64,000 nt of DNA from Maritimibacter dapengensis (GCF_019218265.1 NZ_JAHUZE010000002.1:186001-250000), one strand, 5' to 3'. Counted from the first letter of the stretch, positions 21,253-30,341 are shown. The notes: generated from the sequence alone by a model not told the origin. Translations and numbers: made by a program.

Positions 21253-22469
21253 GCGAACTCTTCCTGATCGGCCCGCGCCGCCGCTTGCAAGTCCTTGAGA
21301 AAATCGGGGTCTGCGGCATGCACCCGGTTCCACGTCGGGATGAAGGGCGTTTCATGCGGGTTGTCGAGAAACACGTTCCCCGCCCGGATGATATTCTCTG
21401 CGAACAGCTCGATCGTCTTCTCCTCGCGGTGCCGGTCGATGAGTAACCCGTTCATCTTGGCGTCGTTGTAATAGCCGTCCAACAGGTCGAGCGCCTGACG
21501 GTAATAGGTGGCCTTCAGGGTGCGGAACACGTTGGGCGTGAACACCGTGCCATCGGCGGCGAGCTTGCGGAAGATCGACTTGCAGATGTCCGTGGACATG
21601 CGGCTCAGGCCCGTCGAGGCGTCTTCGGCGGACAAATCCTGATGCTTGTGGTCGTAATTGTCGGCAATCTCGACCTGGCAGACGCTCTTGGGCGCAAGGT
21701 TGCGCCAAGCCTCTGACAAGACGCCGATTTCCAGCCCCCAATCCGACGGGATGCGCAGGTCTGGCAGGATAAAGGTCCGCATCGCGAACTCACCCGACAG
21801 CGGATAGCGGAACGACCGCAGATAATCGAGGTAATCGCGATCCCCGATCACCTTTTTCAATGCGATCAGGAGCGGCGAGACAAGAAGGCGCGTTACCCGC
21901 CCGTTGATCTTGCCGTCGCCCACGCGGGGGTAGAACCCCTTGGCGACCTGATAGGGGAACGCGGGGTTCGCGACCGGATAGACCAACCGCGCCAGCATCT
22001 CGTTCGTATAGGTGGTGATGTCGCAATCATGGATCGCCATCACCGCGCTGTCGGCCCGCCCGATCAGGTACCCGATGCACGACCACACGTTCTTGCCCTT
22101 GCCCGGCTCCTGCGGGGCGAGACCAAGACCCTCGAGCCGCGCCTGCATCTCGAGCATCCGGGGGCTGTCGTTCCAGATGACGATATGCTCCTGCGGCAGC
22201 CTGTCGAAAAACGCGCGGGCATGCCGAAACTGGTCCTCGTTGGCACGGTCCAGCCCGATGATGATGCGGTGGAGGTAGGGAACCTTTGCAAGCTCATCGA
22301 GGATGTTTTCAAGAGCCGGGCCTTCCAACTCGGAATAGAGCGACGGCAGGATCAGGCTGATTTTCCGGGTCTGGGCAAACGCCGCAAGCTCGTAATTGAG
22401 CTCCTCTGTCGAGCGTGAGCGAAGGTTGTGCAACGTCGTGATGTTGCCGTTCTGGTGAAAGTCAGCCAT
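21249..22469 (-). CDS. Glucosyl/mannosyl-3-phosphoglycerate synthase-like glycosyltransferase
   Basis: 406 residues of a GT-A-type enzyme. The donor-binding region reads VMAIHDCDITTYTNEML, where DCD is the DxD-type metal motif, and the enzyme shows KISLILPSLYSELEG and GKGKNVWSCIGY. The fold and length resemble GpgS/MpgS (GT81 and relatives), which make glucosyl- or mannosyl-3-phosphoglycerate from a sugar nucleotide and 3-phosphoglycerate. The downstream-strand partner supports this: its start overlaps by 8 bp the end of a HAD phosphatase of the mannosyl-3-phosphoglycerate phosphatase type. Together they would produce glucosylglycerate or mannosylglycerate, compatible solutes. Which sugar is used cannot be read directly. 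Confidence 0.75.
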   Translation of the reverse strand: MADFHQNGNITTLHNLRSRSTEELNYELAAFAQTRKISLILPSLYSELEGPALENILDELAKVPYLHRIIIGLDRANEDQFRHARAFFDRLPQEHIVIWNDSPRMLEMQARLEGLGLAPQEPGKGKNVWSCIGYLIGRADSAVMAIHDCDITTYTNEMLARLVYPVANPAFPYQVAKGFYPRVGDGKINGRVTRLLVSPLLIALKKVIGDRDYLDYLRSFRYPLSGEFAMRTFILPDLRIPSDWGLEIGVLSEAWRNLAPKSVCQVEIADNYDHKHQDLSAEDASTGLSRMSTDICKSIFRKLAADGTVFTPNVFRTLKATYYRQALDLLDGYYNDAKMNGLLIDRHREEKTIELFAENIIRAGNVFLDNPHETPFIPTWNRVHAADPDFLKDLQAAARADQEEFA

Positions 22470-23259
22470 CCGCAGGCCCCCCGCTCGATATTTTCAAATC
22501 GTCAATAGCCTGACCCAGTGCCAAGTTCCACCCGACCGGGCCGGGTTCGGGGGCGCGACGGATCGCCCCGGTCGCCTCACCGATGAGCGGCCCAATGTCG
22601 GGCGCATCCGGGTTAGGGATGAGAATGCCTTGGTCCGCAGCCTCCAGCATCTCCACGTCATTCGGCGCATCTCCGAGCGCGATCGTGTGGCGCGGCGCGA
22701 ACCGAGCCACGAGCTCCGCCATCGCGTCCGCCTTGGTCCTTCCGTATGACAAGGTCAGGAAACGACCGCCCATCCGCGCGGTAACGCCCTGTTTTTCCAG
22801 CATATCGCAGAACGCCGCACGCGCCTCGGCATCGCCCGACCAAAGCCCGGGTTCCGAAAAAGCGCGCGCGCCAGCGCGCCGTGCCGCATCATCGGGCAGC
22901 CCGGTCACATCCGCGATCTCCGTCGCGCTCATGTCGCCGAACCCCCGGAAATACCCGCGCAATGCCATGGGCAGCGCGTCGAGCGTTTCACGGAGTTTCC
23001 CGTAATCGCCGCCCGCGTCGGGCGAATCACCCGGTTCGAGAAGACCCGCACCGTTCTCGACGATGGCGGGCCAGTCCGCCAACCCCATCTCGTCACGCAG
23101 CACCGCGATCTCGGCGCCGGTCTTGGAACTCGCCAGAACTACGCCCCCGCCAAGCGCGCGCACCCGGTCGAGCGCCGGTTTCGCCGGGGACCAATCATAA
23201 CTGTGATGGTCGAGAAGTGTGCCGTCGAGGTCGGAAAAAACGAGCAGAGGGAGCGTCAT
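22462..23259 (-). CDS. HAD-IIB phosphatase (mannosyl/glucosyl-3-phosphoglycerate phosphatase type)
   Basis: 265 residues. HAD motif I is VFSDLDGTLLDHHSYDW near the N-terminus; the IIB cap follows, and motif IV is HTIALGDAPNDVEMLEAAD near the C-terminus. The HHSYDW extension after motif I is typical of mannosyl-3-phosphoglycerate phosphatases. It should remove the phosphate from the product of the overlapping glycosyltransferase gene. It is upstream of that gene on the same strand with an 8-bp overlap, indicating translational coupling. ATG at 23259 is chosen because family homology begins there; the ribosome site is poor. It is divergent from a sulfotransferase gene. Confidence 0.8.
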   Translation of the reverse strand: MTLPLLVFSDLDGTLLDHHSYDWSPAKPALDRVRALGGGVVLASSKTGAEIAVLRDEMGLADWPAIVENGAGLLEPGDSPDAGGDYGKLRETLDALPMALRGYFRGFGDMSATEIADVTGLPDDAARRAGARAFSEPGLWSGDAEARAAFCDMLEKQGVTARMGGRFLTLSYGRTKADAMAELVARFAPRHTIALGDAPNDVEMLEAADQGILIPNPDAPDIGPLIGEATGAIRRAPEPGPVGWNLALGQAIDDLKISSGGPADG

Positions 23260-23456
23260 GGAGGCAGCGTGGTGTTTGGGGTCGGAAACTTCATCCCGGA
23301 AGACGGTCAGGCGTTGTCCGATGAAAGCCGAACCTCGCAATACTGCACGAATTATGTGCCACTTGCCTAGTTCCCGGGCGGTTTGCGAAGTGCGGCGCGG
23401 CGTTGCGCGGGGCAGGGGTGCATGCTAAGCACCGCCGAAGCCGCAGAGACCCCCCG

Positions 23457-24317
23457 ATGACGCGAATTTTCAACGCCGCGAGGCGACGCTATCACAGGAT
23501 GCGCAACGCGAGCGCAGCCCGGTCCGAGGCGCAGGATCTCGTGGCGTATCAGGCCCGCGTGCCGCTCGACCTGGATGACGTAGGCCCCGATCTGCTCGCG
23601 GCTTTCAAAGCCAAATTCGACCCGTCCCGCACTGACGCGGGCGCATTCGCGACGCCGGATGAGATCATGCTTTTCGTCCACATTCCCAAGACCGCTGGAA
23701 TGTCGTTGGGCCTGACCCTTCAAAAAGCTTACGACGTCTTTCGCCCGGTGGCCTGGGACCGGGTGGTGGAAAGCTTCGACGAGGAAACCCGCGCCGCCTA
23801 TGCCGACCGAAGCGTCGGGCGGCAGGTCGTCATCGGCCATTACGGATGGCCCCGGATCGCGAAACTGAAGGCGGCCGGACTGCCGGTCCAAGCCGGATCG
23901 TTCCTGCGCGATCCCGCGGCGCGACTGGCCTCGAATTACGACTACAATTGTTCCCCCGCGCATCCCTGGCACGCCGACTTTCGGGCGCAATACCCCACGT
24001 TTGAAGCCTATATCGAAGGCTTTCAGCCCAATTTCCAATGCATCAAACTGGGCGGTGACGACGCGACGCTCCCCCAGGTCATCGAAACGCTGGTCGCGGA
24101 TTACACCTTCCTCGGCCTGACCGAAGCTTTCGGCGCGTCTCTTCGGCATCTCGGCAGGTCTCACGGGCTTGCTGGCCTGACTGAATTCGCCCAGAACCGC
24201 GCCCCGAACGATAGCCCAAGAACCCGCATCACCCGCGCGGCGCGCGAAAAGATCTATGCCCGCCACGGCGACGATCTGCGGCTGGTTCGACTCTTGAAAG
24301 ACCTCTACGGCCTTTAA
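23457..24317 (+). CDS. Sulfotransferase family protein
   Basis: 286 residues. The PAPS 5'-phosphosulfate loop is MLFVHIPKTAGMSL (~71-84), and the 3'-phosphate region includes AGSFLRDPAARLASNYDY, matching the Sulfotransfer_2 (carbohydrate sulfotransferase) type. It would sulfate a sugar residue, fitting its place among glycan genes. ATG at 23457 is the only start consistent with the domain; the ribosome site (GCAGAGAC) is weak. The stop TAA overlaps the TAA of the convergent DUF4422-GT8 gene by 4 bp. PAPS-making genes are not in this window. Confidence 0.8.
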   Translation: MTRIFNAARRRYHRMRNASAARSEAQDLVAYQARVPLDLDDVGPDLLAAFKAKFDPSRTDAGAFATPDEIMLFVHIPKTAGMSLGLTLQKAYDVFRPVAWDRVVESFDEETRAAYADRSVGRQVVIGHYGWPRIAKLKAAGLPVQAGSFLRDPAARLASNYDYNCSPAHPWHADFRAQYPTFEAYIEGFQPNFQCIKLGGDDATLPQVIETLVADYTFLGLTEAFGASLRHLGRSHGLAGLTEFAQNRAPNDSPRTRITRAAREKIYARHGDDLRLVRLLKDLYGL

Positions 24318-26164
24318 TTCAGCGACTTGATCCGGCGCAAAGCCCAACGGTAGCTCCGGGCGAGATAGGGCCGCAGCCACGGCACCTTGGCCCCGACCGC
24401 GCGACCCCCCCTTAGCGCCGCGCGTTTATAAGTCTCCGAGCGGCCCAGCCGTGCGCCGAGCGTGCGATGCGCGATCGTCCCCTCGAGCACCTCGAGCCAG
24501 AACGGCGTGCGCTCCAGCGCGGTCCAGTATTCATGCGCAAAATGCACGTCCGGATAGGTCCACGGCTTGTGATGCGCGGCCGCGAAATGGATGATGAACG
24601 GGTCATGTTTTGACGCAAGCGCTTCGCGGTGATTGTTGACAGGCACGTCGAGATACTCGTCCACGTCCGAGTTGAACACGTTGTAACGCGCGGGAAGGCG
24701 TAGGTAGCTGTCCTTGAAATACTCGTTCAGGATGTCCTGATCGCGGAAGAAATATTGCGTCTTCTCAACCATGTCCAACAGATCGCGCCCGACTTTGGGC
24801 ACATCCATCTTCGCAAAGTTCAGCACCATAAGACCGGCGTTGAAATAGGAATTGATCTGCGCGTCGCTCATCCCGAGCTTGTCGCGCAGATATTGGCCCA
24901 GGTCCGGGATCGAGGCTTCCTTCGTCACGACCTTGGCGGCGAGCACGCGGGTCATGATGAAATCGGGCACGGCGGCCAGTTGGTGCTCGCCCATATCGAC
25001 ATCGAACAGCTCGGCAATATCGCCCTTCAGAACCATGTCCACGTCGATATAGATCAGCCTGTTTACATCCGGCAGAAGCTCGAACAGCAGGAACCGGTTG
25101 AAGGTCGCATTCGTAGGCGCGTGATGGCGGGCGCGGTAATTCGCGCCGAACGGATTGCCCACGTTGATCGGATGCAGGCTGATATGCGGCGCGCCGTAGA
25201 GAATGGACTGCAAGAGTTCGAGATCCCGCGCCGCGATACTCTCGTGCATGTAGAACAGGTTATACCGCCGGTTCGGGTCCGCGTGATCGACCAGCGTGCG
25301 CACCATCGCACCGGCATGGGGCAGGTAGTTCCGGTCCGAGGAAAACGCCACGTTGACCTCGTCCGCGCCATTGAACACGTCGCCCGAAAGGTAGGGGAAG
25401 GCCAGCGATTGCGACAGGTTGAGGATGTTGACCCGATGCACCTTCGCCTTCGGGTTCTCGCGCAGGTATTTTCGCGCCCAGACCGTGAACAGCCGTTCCG
25501 CCATGAAGCCGAGGTAGCGCGAATTGTAGGGGCTGACGAAATCACGCGGAATGTCCGATGCGGCGAGCGCATCGAGCAGGTCGAACATCCATGCGATATA
25601 GGGCTCGATAATCTCCCGTCGGGCGAGGAACATGTTAGCCAGCAACAATTCACGCCCGTCCAGAACCGCCCGCCAATCCTCGAGGTATTCCGGGCTTTTC
25701 TCGGCAATCCGCGTCTCGATGAAATCGAGATCGCGCGCGTCGTGCTGTTCGGAATAATTGACCCGCACGGTCATCGGCATCTTGTGCGCGACCGGGATGA
25801 CAAGGTCGATGTCGGGGTTCGCGGCCAGCCAGGCCTCGGTCTTCTCGGCATAATCGGACATGCGCAACTCGCCGGGGTGCACCTCGGTCGCGGCCGACGG
25901 CAAGGTGCGGTCGAAGTCGAGAAGCCGGCGATAATGCATGACCCCGAGATGCGTGCTCTCGGTGTCGTTCTTCCACGCCCAATAAAGCGCGGTGAGTTCG
26001 CAATAGGAGCCGTTAAGCGCCGAGATGTTCTCGCCCGTATCGTCGCCGATCATGCCCGCGAGCGGCGCGCTCGCCTTGGCCCGACCCACGTGGATCGGCA
26101 CGATCGACGGGCTTTCGATCATCGAGGACGGCTTGTGATAGGCCGTGTAGAGCGAGGCTTTCAT
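24314..26164 (-). CDS. DUF4422-GT8 fusion glycosyltransferase
   Basis: 616 residues with two parts. Residues ~1-245 match DUF4422 (SLYTAYHKPSS, IGDDTGENISALNGSYCELTALYWAWKN, GVMHYRR), a domain usually annotated as a putative glycosyltransferase or capsule synthesis protein. Residues ~268-555 form a GT8 domain (NVAFSSDRNYLPHAGAMVRTL, IYIDVDMVLKGDIAELFDVD, IIHFAAAHHKPW) with DVD as the metal-binding motif. The basic, hydrophobic C-terminus could lie on the membrane. Retaining galactosyl/glucosyl transfer onto a cell-surface glycan is likely. ATG at 26164 follows GGAGACCTGC. It is convergent with the sulfotransferase with a TTAA shared stop. Confidence 0.85.
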   Translation of the reverse strand: MKASLYTAYHKPSSMIESPSIVPIHVGRAKASAPLAGMIGDDTGENISALNGSYCELTALYWAWKNDTESTHLGVMHYRRLLDFDRTLPSAATEVHPGELRMSDYAEKTEAWLAANPDIDLVIPVAHKMPMTVRVNYSEQHDARDLDFIETRIAEKSPEYLEDWRAVLDGRELLLANMFLARREIIEPYIAWMFDLLDALAASDIPRDFVSPYNSRYLGFMAERLFTVWARKYLRENPKAKVHRVNILNLSQSLAFPYLSGDVFNGADEVNVAFSSDRNYLPHAGAMVRTLVDHADPNRRYNLFYMHESIAARDLELLQSILYGAPHISLHPINVGNPFGANYRARHHAPTNATFNRFLLFELLPDVNRLIYIDVDMVLKGDIAELFDVDMGEHQLAAVPDFIMTRVLAAKVVTKEASIPDLGQYLRDKLGMSDAQINSYFNAGLMVLNFAKMDVPKVGRDLLDMVEKTQYFFRDQDILNEYFKDSYLRLPARYNVFNSDVDEYLDVPVNNHREALASKHDPFIIHFAAAHHKPWTYPDVHFAHEYWTALERTPFWLEVLEGTIAHRTLGARLGRSETYKRAALRGGRAVGAKVPWLRPYLARSYRWALRRIKSLN

Positions 26165-26232
26165 GCAGGTCTCCGCGACTGTCCCCGCGCCTGTTTGCAC
26201 AATGGTCGGGGAAGGTCAAACGCGGCCCGCGT

Positions 26233-28818
26233 TCAGGCCTTTTTCTTGGCGGTTTTCTTGGTCGTCTTCTTGCGCCCGCCGCCTTTCTTGGCGGCCTTCT
26301 CTGCGATCAGTTCAACGGCCTTTTCCATCGTCACCTCTTCGGGCTTGATGTCCTTGGGCAATGTGGCGTTGACCTTGCCCCATTTGACATATGGCCCGTA
26401 GCGACCGTCCATCACGTTCACAGGCCCGCCCTCATCGGGATGCTCGCCAAGCTCTTTCAACGCCTTGGCCGCCTGTCCGCGCCCGCGACCGGGGTTCAGC
26501 CGCTTCTCGGTGATCAACTCAACCGCGCGGTTCATGCCGATCTCGAACACCTCCTGCGGGTCCTTCAGATTGGCGTAAACCGGCTTTGCCTCGTCCGGCA
26601 TCTGATGCATGACATAAGGGCCGAACCGACCGAAATTCGCCTTGATCGGCGCGCCTTCGTGATCGCCCACGATGCGGGGCAGGCTTAGAAGCGTGAGCGC
26701 CTTTTCCAACGTCATCTCATCCGGCGTCCACCCTTTCGGGAGCGATGCGCGGTCGGGCTTTTTGTTGTCTTCCGTGGCTTCGCCGCGCTGGACGTAAGGC
26801 CCGAAGCGCCCCGATCTCAGCGAGATTTCGTTCCCGTCCTCGTCTTCCCCGAGAATACGATCGCCCTGCGTCTCCTCGCCGCCACCGATGGGGCGGGTGT
26901 AGCGGCATTCGGGATAGTTCGAGCAACCGATGAACCCGCCAGAGCGCGACGTCTTCAAATGCAGATCACCACTGCCGCAAAGCGGGCATTTGCGCGGGTC
27001 CGACCCGTCCTCACGCGGCGGATAAAGCTGCGGCGCGAGCGCTTCGTCGAGCTTGTCGAGCACTTCGGAGATGCGCAGCTCGCTCGTCTCGGCGATGGCG
27101 GCCGAGAAGTCTTTCCAGAACCGCGCCAGCAGCTTCTTGTAATCGACACCGCCTGCCGAAACCTTGTCGAGGTCCTCTTCGAGTTCGGCGGTGAACTCGT
27201 AGCCCACATATTGCCGGAAGAAGTTGAGCAGGAAGATGGTGACGATCCGGCCCTTGTCCTCGGGGATGAGCCGGCCCTTGTCCTTTCGGACGTATTCCCG
27301 GTCCTGGATCGTGGTGACGATAGAGGCATAGGTCGAGGGCCGCCCGATGCCCAGTTCTTCCATCTTCTTGACCAGCGTCGCCTCGGTGTAGCGGGGCGGG
27401 GGCTGGGTGAAGTGCTGTTCGGGCGTGACTACCCTCCGGGGCCTTTTCGCCTCTTTTCCAGACGCGCTCGAAACGTCGTTCTTGGGGAATTCGTCGCCCT
27501 GCGTCATCTGCGGCAGACGCTTGTCGTCGTCATCCTCGATCACGTCGTCGTCGCGACCTTCTTCATAGACCTTGAGGAACCCGTCGAAAAGCACGACTTG
27601 CCCCGTTGCCCGGAGCCCGACCTGACCATCCTGCGACCCGATTTCTACTGTCGTGCGTTCCAGCCGCGCACCTTCCATCTGGCAGGCCAGCGTGCGCTTC
27701 CAGATCAGGTCGTATAGCTTGCGCTGATCCGCTTCCAACCGCGACAATTGCCCGGCGTCGAGGCTCATATCCGTAGGCCGGATACATTCATGAGCTTCCT
27801 GGGCGTTCTTTGCTTTGTTCTTGTAAACGCGCGGTTTTCCGGGAACGTATTCGGCCCCGTAGCGGGTCTTGATCTCCTCGCGCGCGGCATCCACGGCTTC
27901 GGGCGCCATGTCGATCCCGTCGGTCCGCATATAGGTGATGTAACCCGCCTCATAGAGGCGCTGGGCCGTCGACATCGTCTGCCGGGCACCGAAGCCGAAC
28001 TTGCGGCTGGCTTCCTGCTGAAGCGTCGAGGTCATGAAGGGGGCGGAAGGATTGCGGCTGGCCGGCTTTGCCTCGACCGACGTCACCGTCAAATCGCGTT
28101 TGTCGATCGCCGAAACGGCGAGCCTGGCCGCTTCTTCGTTTGCGAGGTCGTAGCGGTCGAGTTTCTTGCCCGCGTAATTGACCAGCCGGGCCTCGAAACT
28201 CTGACCGCGCGGCGTGGTGAGCTCGGCTTTGACCGACCAGTACTCGCGGGCGTTGAACGCCTCGATCTCCATCTCGCGCTCGACGATGAGCCTGAGGCAG
28301 ACCGACTGCACCCGACCCGCCGAGCGCGCACCCGGCAACTTGCGCCACAGGACCGGCGAGAGGTTGAACCCGACGAGGTAGTCGAGCGCGCGACGGGCGA
28401 GGTAGGCCTCGACAAGGTCGCCGTCCACATCGCGCGGATTCTGCATCGCTTCCGTCACCGCAGACTTGGTAATGGCGTTGAACACCACCCGGCTGACAGG
28501 CGTGTTCTTCTTGATCGCCTTGCGTTTGCGCAGCGCTTCCTCGAGGTGCCAGGAAATCGCTTCGCCTTCGCGGTCGGGGTCGGTGGCGAGGATCAGGTTG
28601 TTGTCGTCCTTGAGCGCGTCGGCGATCGCCTTGACGTGTTTCCGGCTGTCGTTTCCGATCTCCCACGTCATGGCGAAATCGTCGTCGGGATTGACCGAAC
28701 CGTCCTTCGGGGGAAGGTCGCGCACGTGTCCGTAGGATGCCAGAACCGTGTAATCCGAGCCGAGATACTTGTTGATCGTCTTGGCCTTAGCCGGACTTTC
28801 CACGACAACGACGGGCAT
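26233..28818 (-). CDS. topA: DNA topoisomerase I
   Basis: 861 residues of a type IA topoisomerase that relaxes negative supercoils. The TOPRIM domain carries VESPAKAKTI and ATDPDREGEAISWHL (~78-92). The active-site tyrosine is Y296 in YITYMRTDGID. One C4 zinc finger is intact (CPLCGSGDLHL and GFIGCSNYPEC, ~605-630). Further C-terminal repeats without cysteines follow (FGRFGPYV, GRYGPYVKWG), and a lysine-rich tail (KKTTKKTAKKKA) ends the protein. The ribosome site is AAAGGAATTTT. It is downstream of dprA on the same strand, the common alphaproteobacterial order. Confidence 0.97.
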   Translation of the reverse strand: MPVVVVESPAKAKTINKYLGSDYTVLASYGHVRDLPPKDGSVNPDDDFAMTWEIGNDSRKHVKAIADALKDDNNLILATDPDREGEAISWHLEEALRKRKAIKKNTPVSRVVFNAITKSAVTEAMQNPRDVDGDLVEAYLARRALDYLVGFNLSPVLWRKLPGARSAGRVQSVCLRLIVEREMEIEAFNAREYWSVKAELTTPRGQSFEARLVNYAGKKLDRYDLANEEAARLAVSAIDKRDLTVTSVEAKPASRNPSAPFMTSTLQQEASRKFGFGARQTMSTAQRLYEAGYITYMRTDGIDMAPEAVDAAREEIKTRYGAEYVPGKPRVYKNKAKNAQEAHECIRPTDMSLDAGQLSRLEADQRKLYDLIWKRTLACQMEGARLERTTVEIGSQDGQVGLRATGQVVLFDGFLKVYEEGRDDDVIEDDDDKRLPQMTQGDEFPKNDVSSASGKEAKRPRRVVTPEQHFTQPPPRYTEATLVKKMEELGIGRPSTYASIVTTIQDREYVRKDKGRLIPEDKGRIVTIFLLNFFRQYVGYEFTAELEEDLDKVSAGGVDYKKLLARFWKDFSAAIAETSELRISEVLDKLDEALAPQLYPPREDGSDPRKCPLCGSGDLHLKTSRSGGFIGCSNYPECRYTRPIGGGEETQGDRILGEDEDGNEISLRSGRFGPYVQRGEATEDNKKPDRASLPKGWTPDEMTLEKALTLLSLPRIVGDHEGAPIKANFGRFGPYVMHQMPDEAKPVYANLKDPQEVFEIGMNRAVELITEKRLNPGRGRGQAAKALKELGEHPDEGGPVNVMDGRYGPYVKWGKVNATLPKDIKPEEVTMEKAVELIAEKAAKKGGGRKKTTKKTAKKKA

Positions 28819-28917
28819 AAAATTCCTTTCGACTCAACCGGGGCCTTTGGAGCGCCTAGATGTGTCGCGGCACCCTGCCTTGTCAATGGCGGGCCGTATC
28901 ACGGGGCGGTGTGGCGG

Positions 28918-30114
28918 CTAATGTTTCCGGCTCAGAACGCCGCCGGGACCGCGCAGGATCGCGCCCTCCATCTCCATCTGTGTCAGCTCCGAAGTCACGT
29001 CGCTGGCGGGTTGCGACAGGTCGCGGATAAGCTGGTCCTCGGGAAGCGGGGCCGTGTCCAGCCGGTCGAGGATCATCTGGTGCAATTGCAAGGTCTCGGC
29101 AAGCGTCCGCGTCTCGACTGGCGGCGCGGGCAACTGTTCCGTTTCGGCGACGTTTTCCGACATATCCGGCTGCGGCGCATGGGCGTCGGGCATCTCGGCC
29201 AGGACCGACAAGACATCCTGCGGCCCGCGCAGAAGCGTGGCCCCGTCCCGGATCAGCCGGTTGCACCCGGCAGAGCGCGCGTCGAACGGATGACCCGGCA
29301 CCGCGAACACCTCACGCCCCTGTTCGAGCGCCATCTCGGCGGTCATGAGCGAGCCGGACTTGGCAGCGGCCTCGACGACCACCACGGCACGTGACAGGCC
29401 CGAGATGATACGGTTGCGTCGCGGAAAGTGGCGGGCCTGCGGCGAAAGCCCCATCGGCGCTTCCGACAGGCGCAGACCGGCGCGTGCGATTTCTTCCCCT
29501 AATACTGTGTTTTCAGAGGGATAAACGACATCGACGCCACCCGCAAACACCGCGATGGTGCCCGTTTCCAGCGCGGCCTGGTGAGCCGCGGTGTCGATCC
29601 CGCGGGCCAGCCCGGATACGATCACCTGACCCTCGCGGCCAAGTTCGCCCGAAAGCCGTCGCGACATCCGCAGGCCGAGAGAAGAGGCATTGCGCGCCCC
29701 GACGATCGCGGTCGGAAAGCGGGTCAGCAGAGAGGTATCGCCAAGTGCCCAGAGGATCGGGGGCGGGTCGGGGATGTCGGCCAGCCGGGCCGGGTAGTCG
29801 GAACTGCCGTAGGTGAGCATCACGGCCCCGGTTTTCGCAGCCCAATCAAGCTCTTGCTCGACGACGGGCAGGGGGCAGATCTGGTAATCCTGTTCCCCTG
29901 CGGCCTGTGCGATCTCGGGTAGAACGTCAAGCGCATCTGCGGCGGATCCGTGTTCGTTCATGAGCCGGAAGAAGGTCGTCACGCCGACGCGGCGCGAGCG
30001 CAAGAGACGAAGCCAGGACACCCTGTCTTCCGTGCTTTGGGGTGGGGTGAGGGGGTGGTTGGAAGGGAATAAATCCACGGGGCTACCTGATTCCGTCTCT
30101 TGCCCCTTAACCAT
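28918..30114 (-). CDS. dprA: DNA-processing protein DprA
   Basis: About 398 residues. DprA binds incoming single-stranded DNA and loads RecA during transformation. The Rossmann-like core shows FPTAIVGARNASSLGLRMSRRL, VSGLARGIDTAAHQAAL, FAGGVDVVYPSEN, RHFPRRNRIISGLSRAVVVVEA and KSGSLMTAEMALEQGREVFAVPG. A C-terminal winged-helix (DML1-like) region (~335-398) follows. The start is uncertain: ATG at 30114 lies inside the arm of a perfect inverted repeat and lacks a good ribosome site, and GTG at 30078 (VDLFPSNHPL) has AGG upstream. Lies between tldD and topA. Confidence 0.95.
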   Translation of the reverse strand: MVKGQETESGSPVDLFPSNHPLTPPQSTEDRVSWLRLLRSRRVGVTTFFRLMNEHGSAADALDVLPEIAQAAGEQDYQICPLPVVEQELDWAAKTGAVMLTYGSSDYPARLADIPDPPPILWALGDTSLLTRFPTAIVGARNASSLGLRMSRRLSGELGREGQVIVSGLARGIDTAAHQAALETGTIAVFAGGVDVVYPSENTVLGEEIARAGLRLSEAPMGLSPQARHFPRRNRIISGLSRAVVVVEAAAKSGSLMTAEMALEQGREVFAVPGHPFDARSAGCNRLIRDGATLLRGPQDVLSVLAEMPDAHAPQPDMSENVAETEQLPAPPVETRTLAETLQLHQMILDRLDTAPLPEDQLIRDLSQPASDVTSELTQMEMEGAILRGPGGVLSRKH

Positions 30115-30134
30115 GCGCCACAAATGGTTAAGGG
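30104..30134. promoter_or_regulatory. 11+11 bp inverted repeat over the dprA start codon
   Basis: CCCTTAACCAT (30104-30114), nine spacer bases, and ATGGTTAAGGG (30124-30134) are exact reverse complements. The left arm contains the dprA ATG on the minus strand. The arm-9-arm layout is operator-like; as RNA it would also form a hairpin burying the start codon. No regulator gene is adjacent, so the binding protein is unknown. Confidence 0.55.
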
Positions 30135-30266
30135 CAGGTTACTGGCCAAAATCCGACGTATGGATCGCGTATGTAAGACGTGTGGAAAGCGTATGGATCG
30201 GGTCTGGCATCCGCCGCCCGACAAATCTGGTTAACGTAGCGGACGCACCCCCCAATACGGGCAACC

Positions 30267-30341
30267 CGATCCGCTTCATTGTTCCAAAAATACTTCAGGA
30301 GGTCCGGAGGACAGCGTCCTCCGGAGGCGGCGCCAGCCGCC
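30267..30341 (-). terminator. Dispersed 3' element / terminator after tldD
   Basis: On the minus strand, 31 bp after the tldD stop, hairpin GGCGGC-loop-GCCGCC (30326-30341) is followed by a second stem TCCGGAGGAC-GCT-GTCCTCCGGA (30303-30325). The conserved tail CCTCCTGAAGTATTTTTGG and AACAATGAAG come next. The stem plus TATTTTT looks like an intrinsic terminator. Nearly the same ~55-bp sequence recurs after the GNAT gene at 47.6 kb. Confidence 0.65.

Noticed and set aside
24755-26401. A 548-codon plus-strand open frame opposite the DUF4422-GT8 and topA genes
   Set aside because: It crosses the boundary of two real minus-strand genes and shows only shadow composition.
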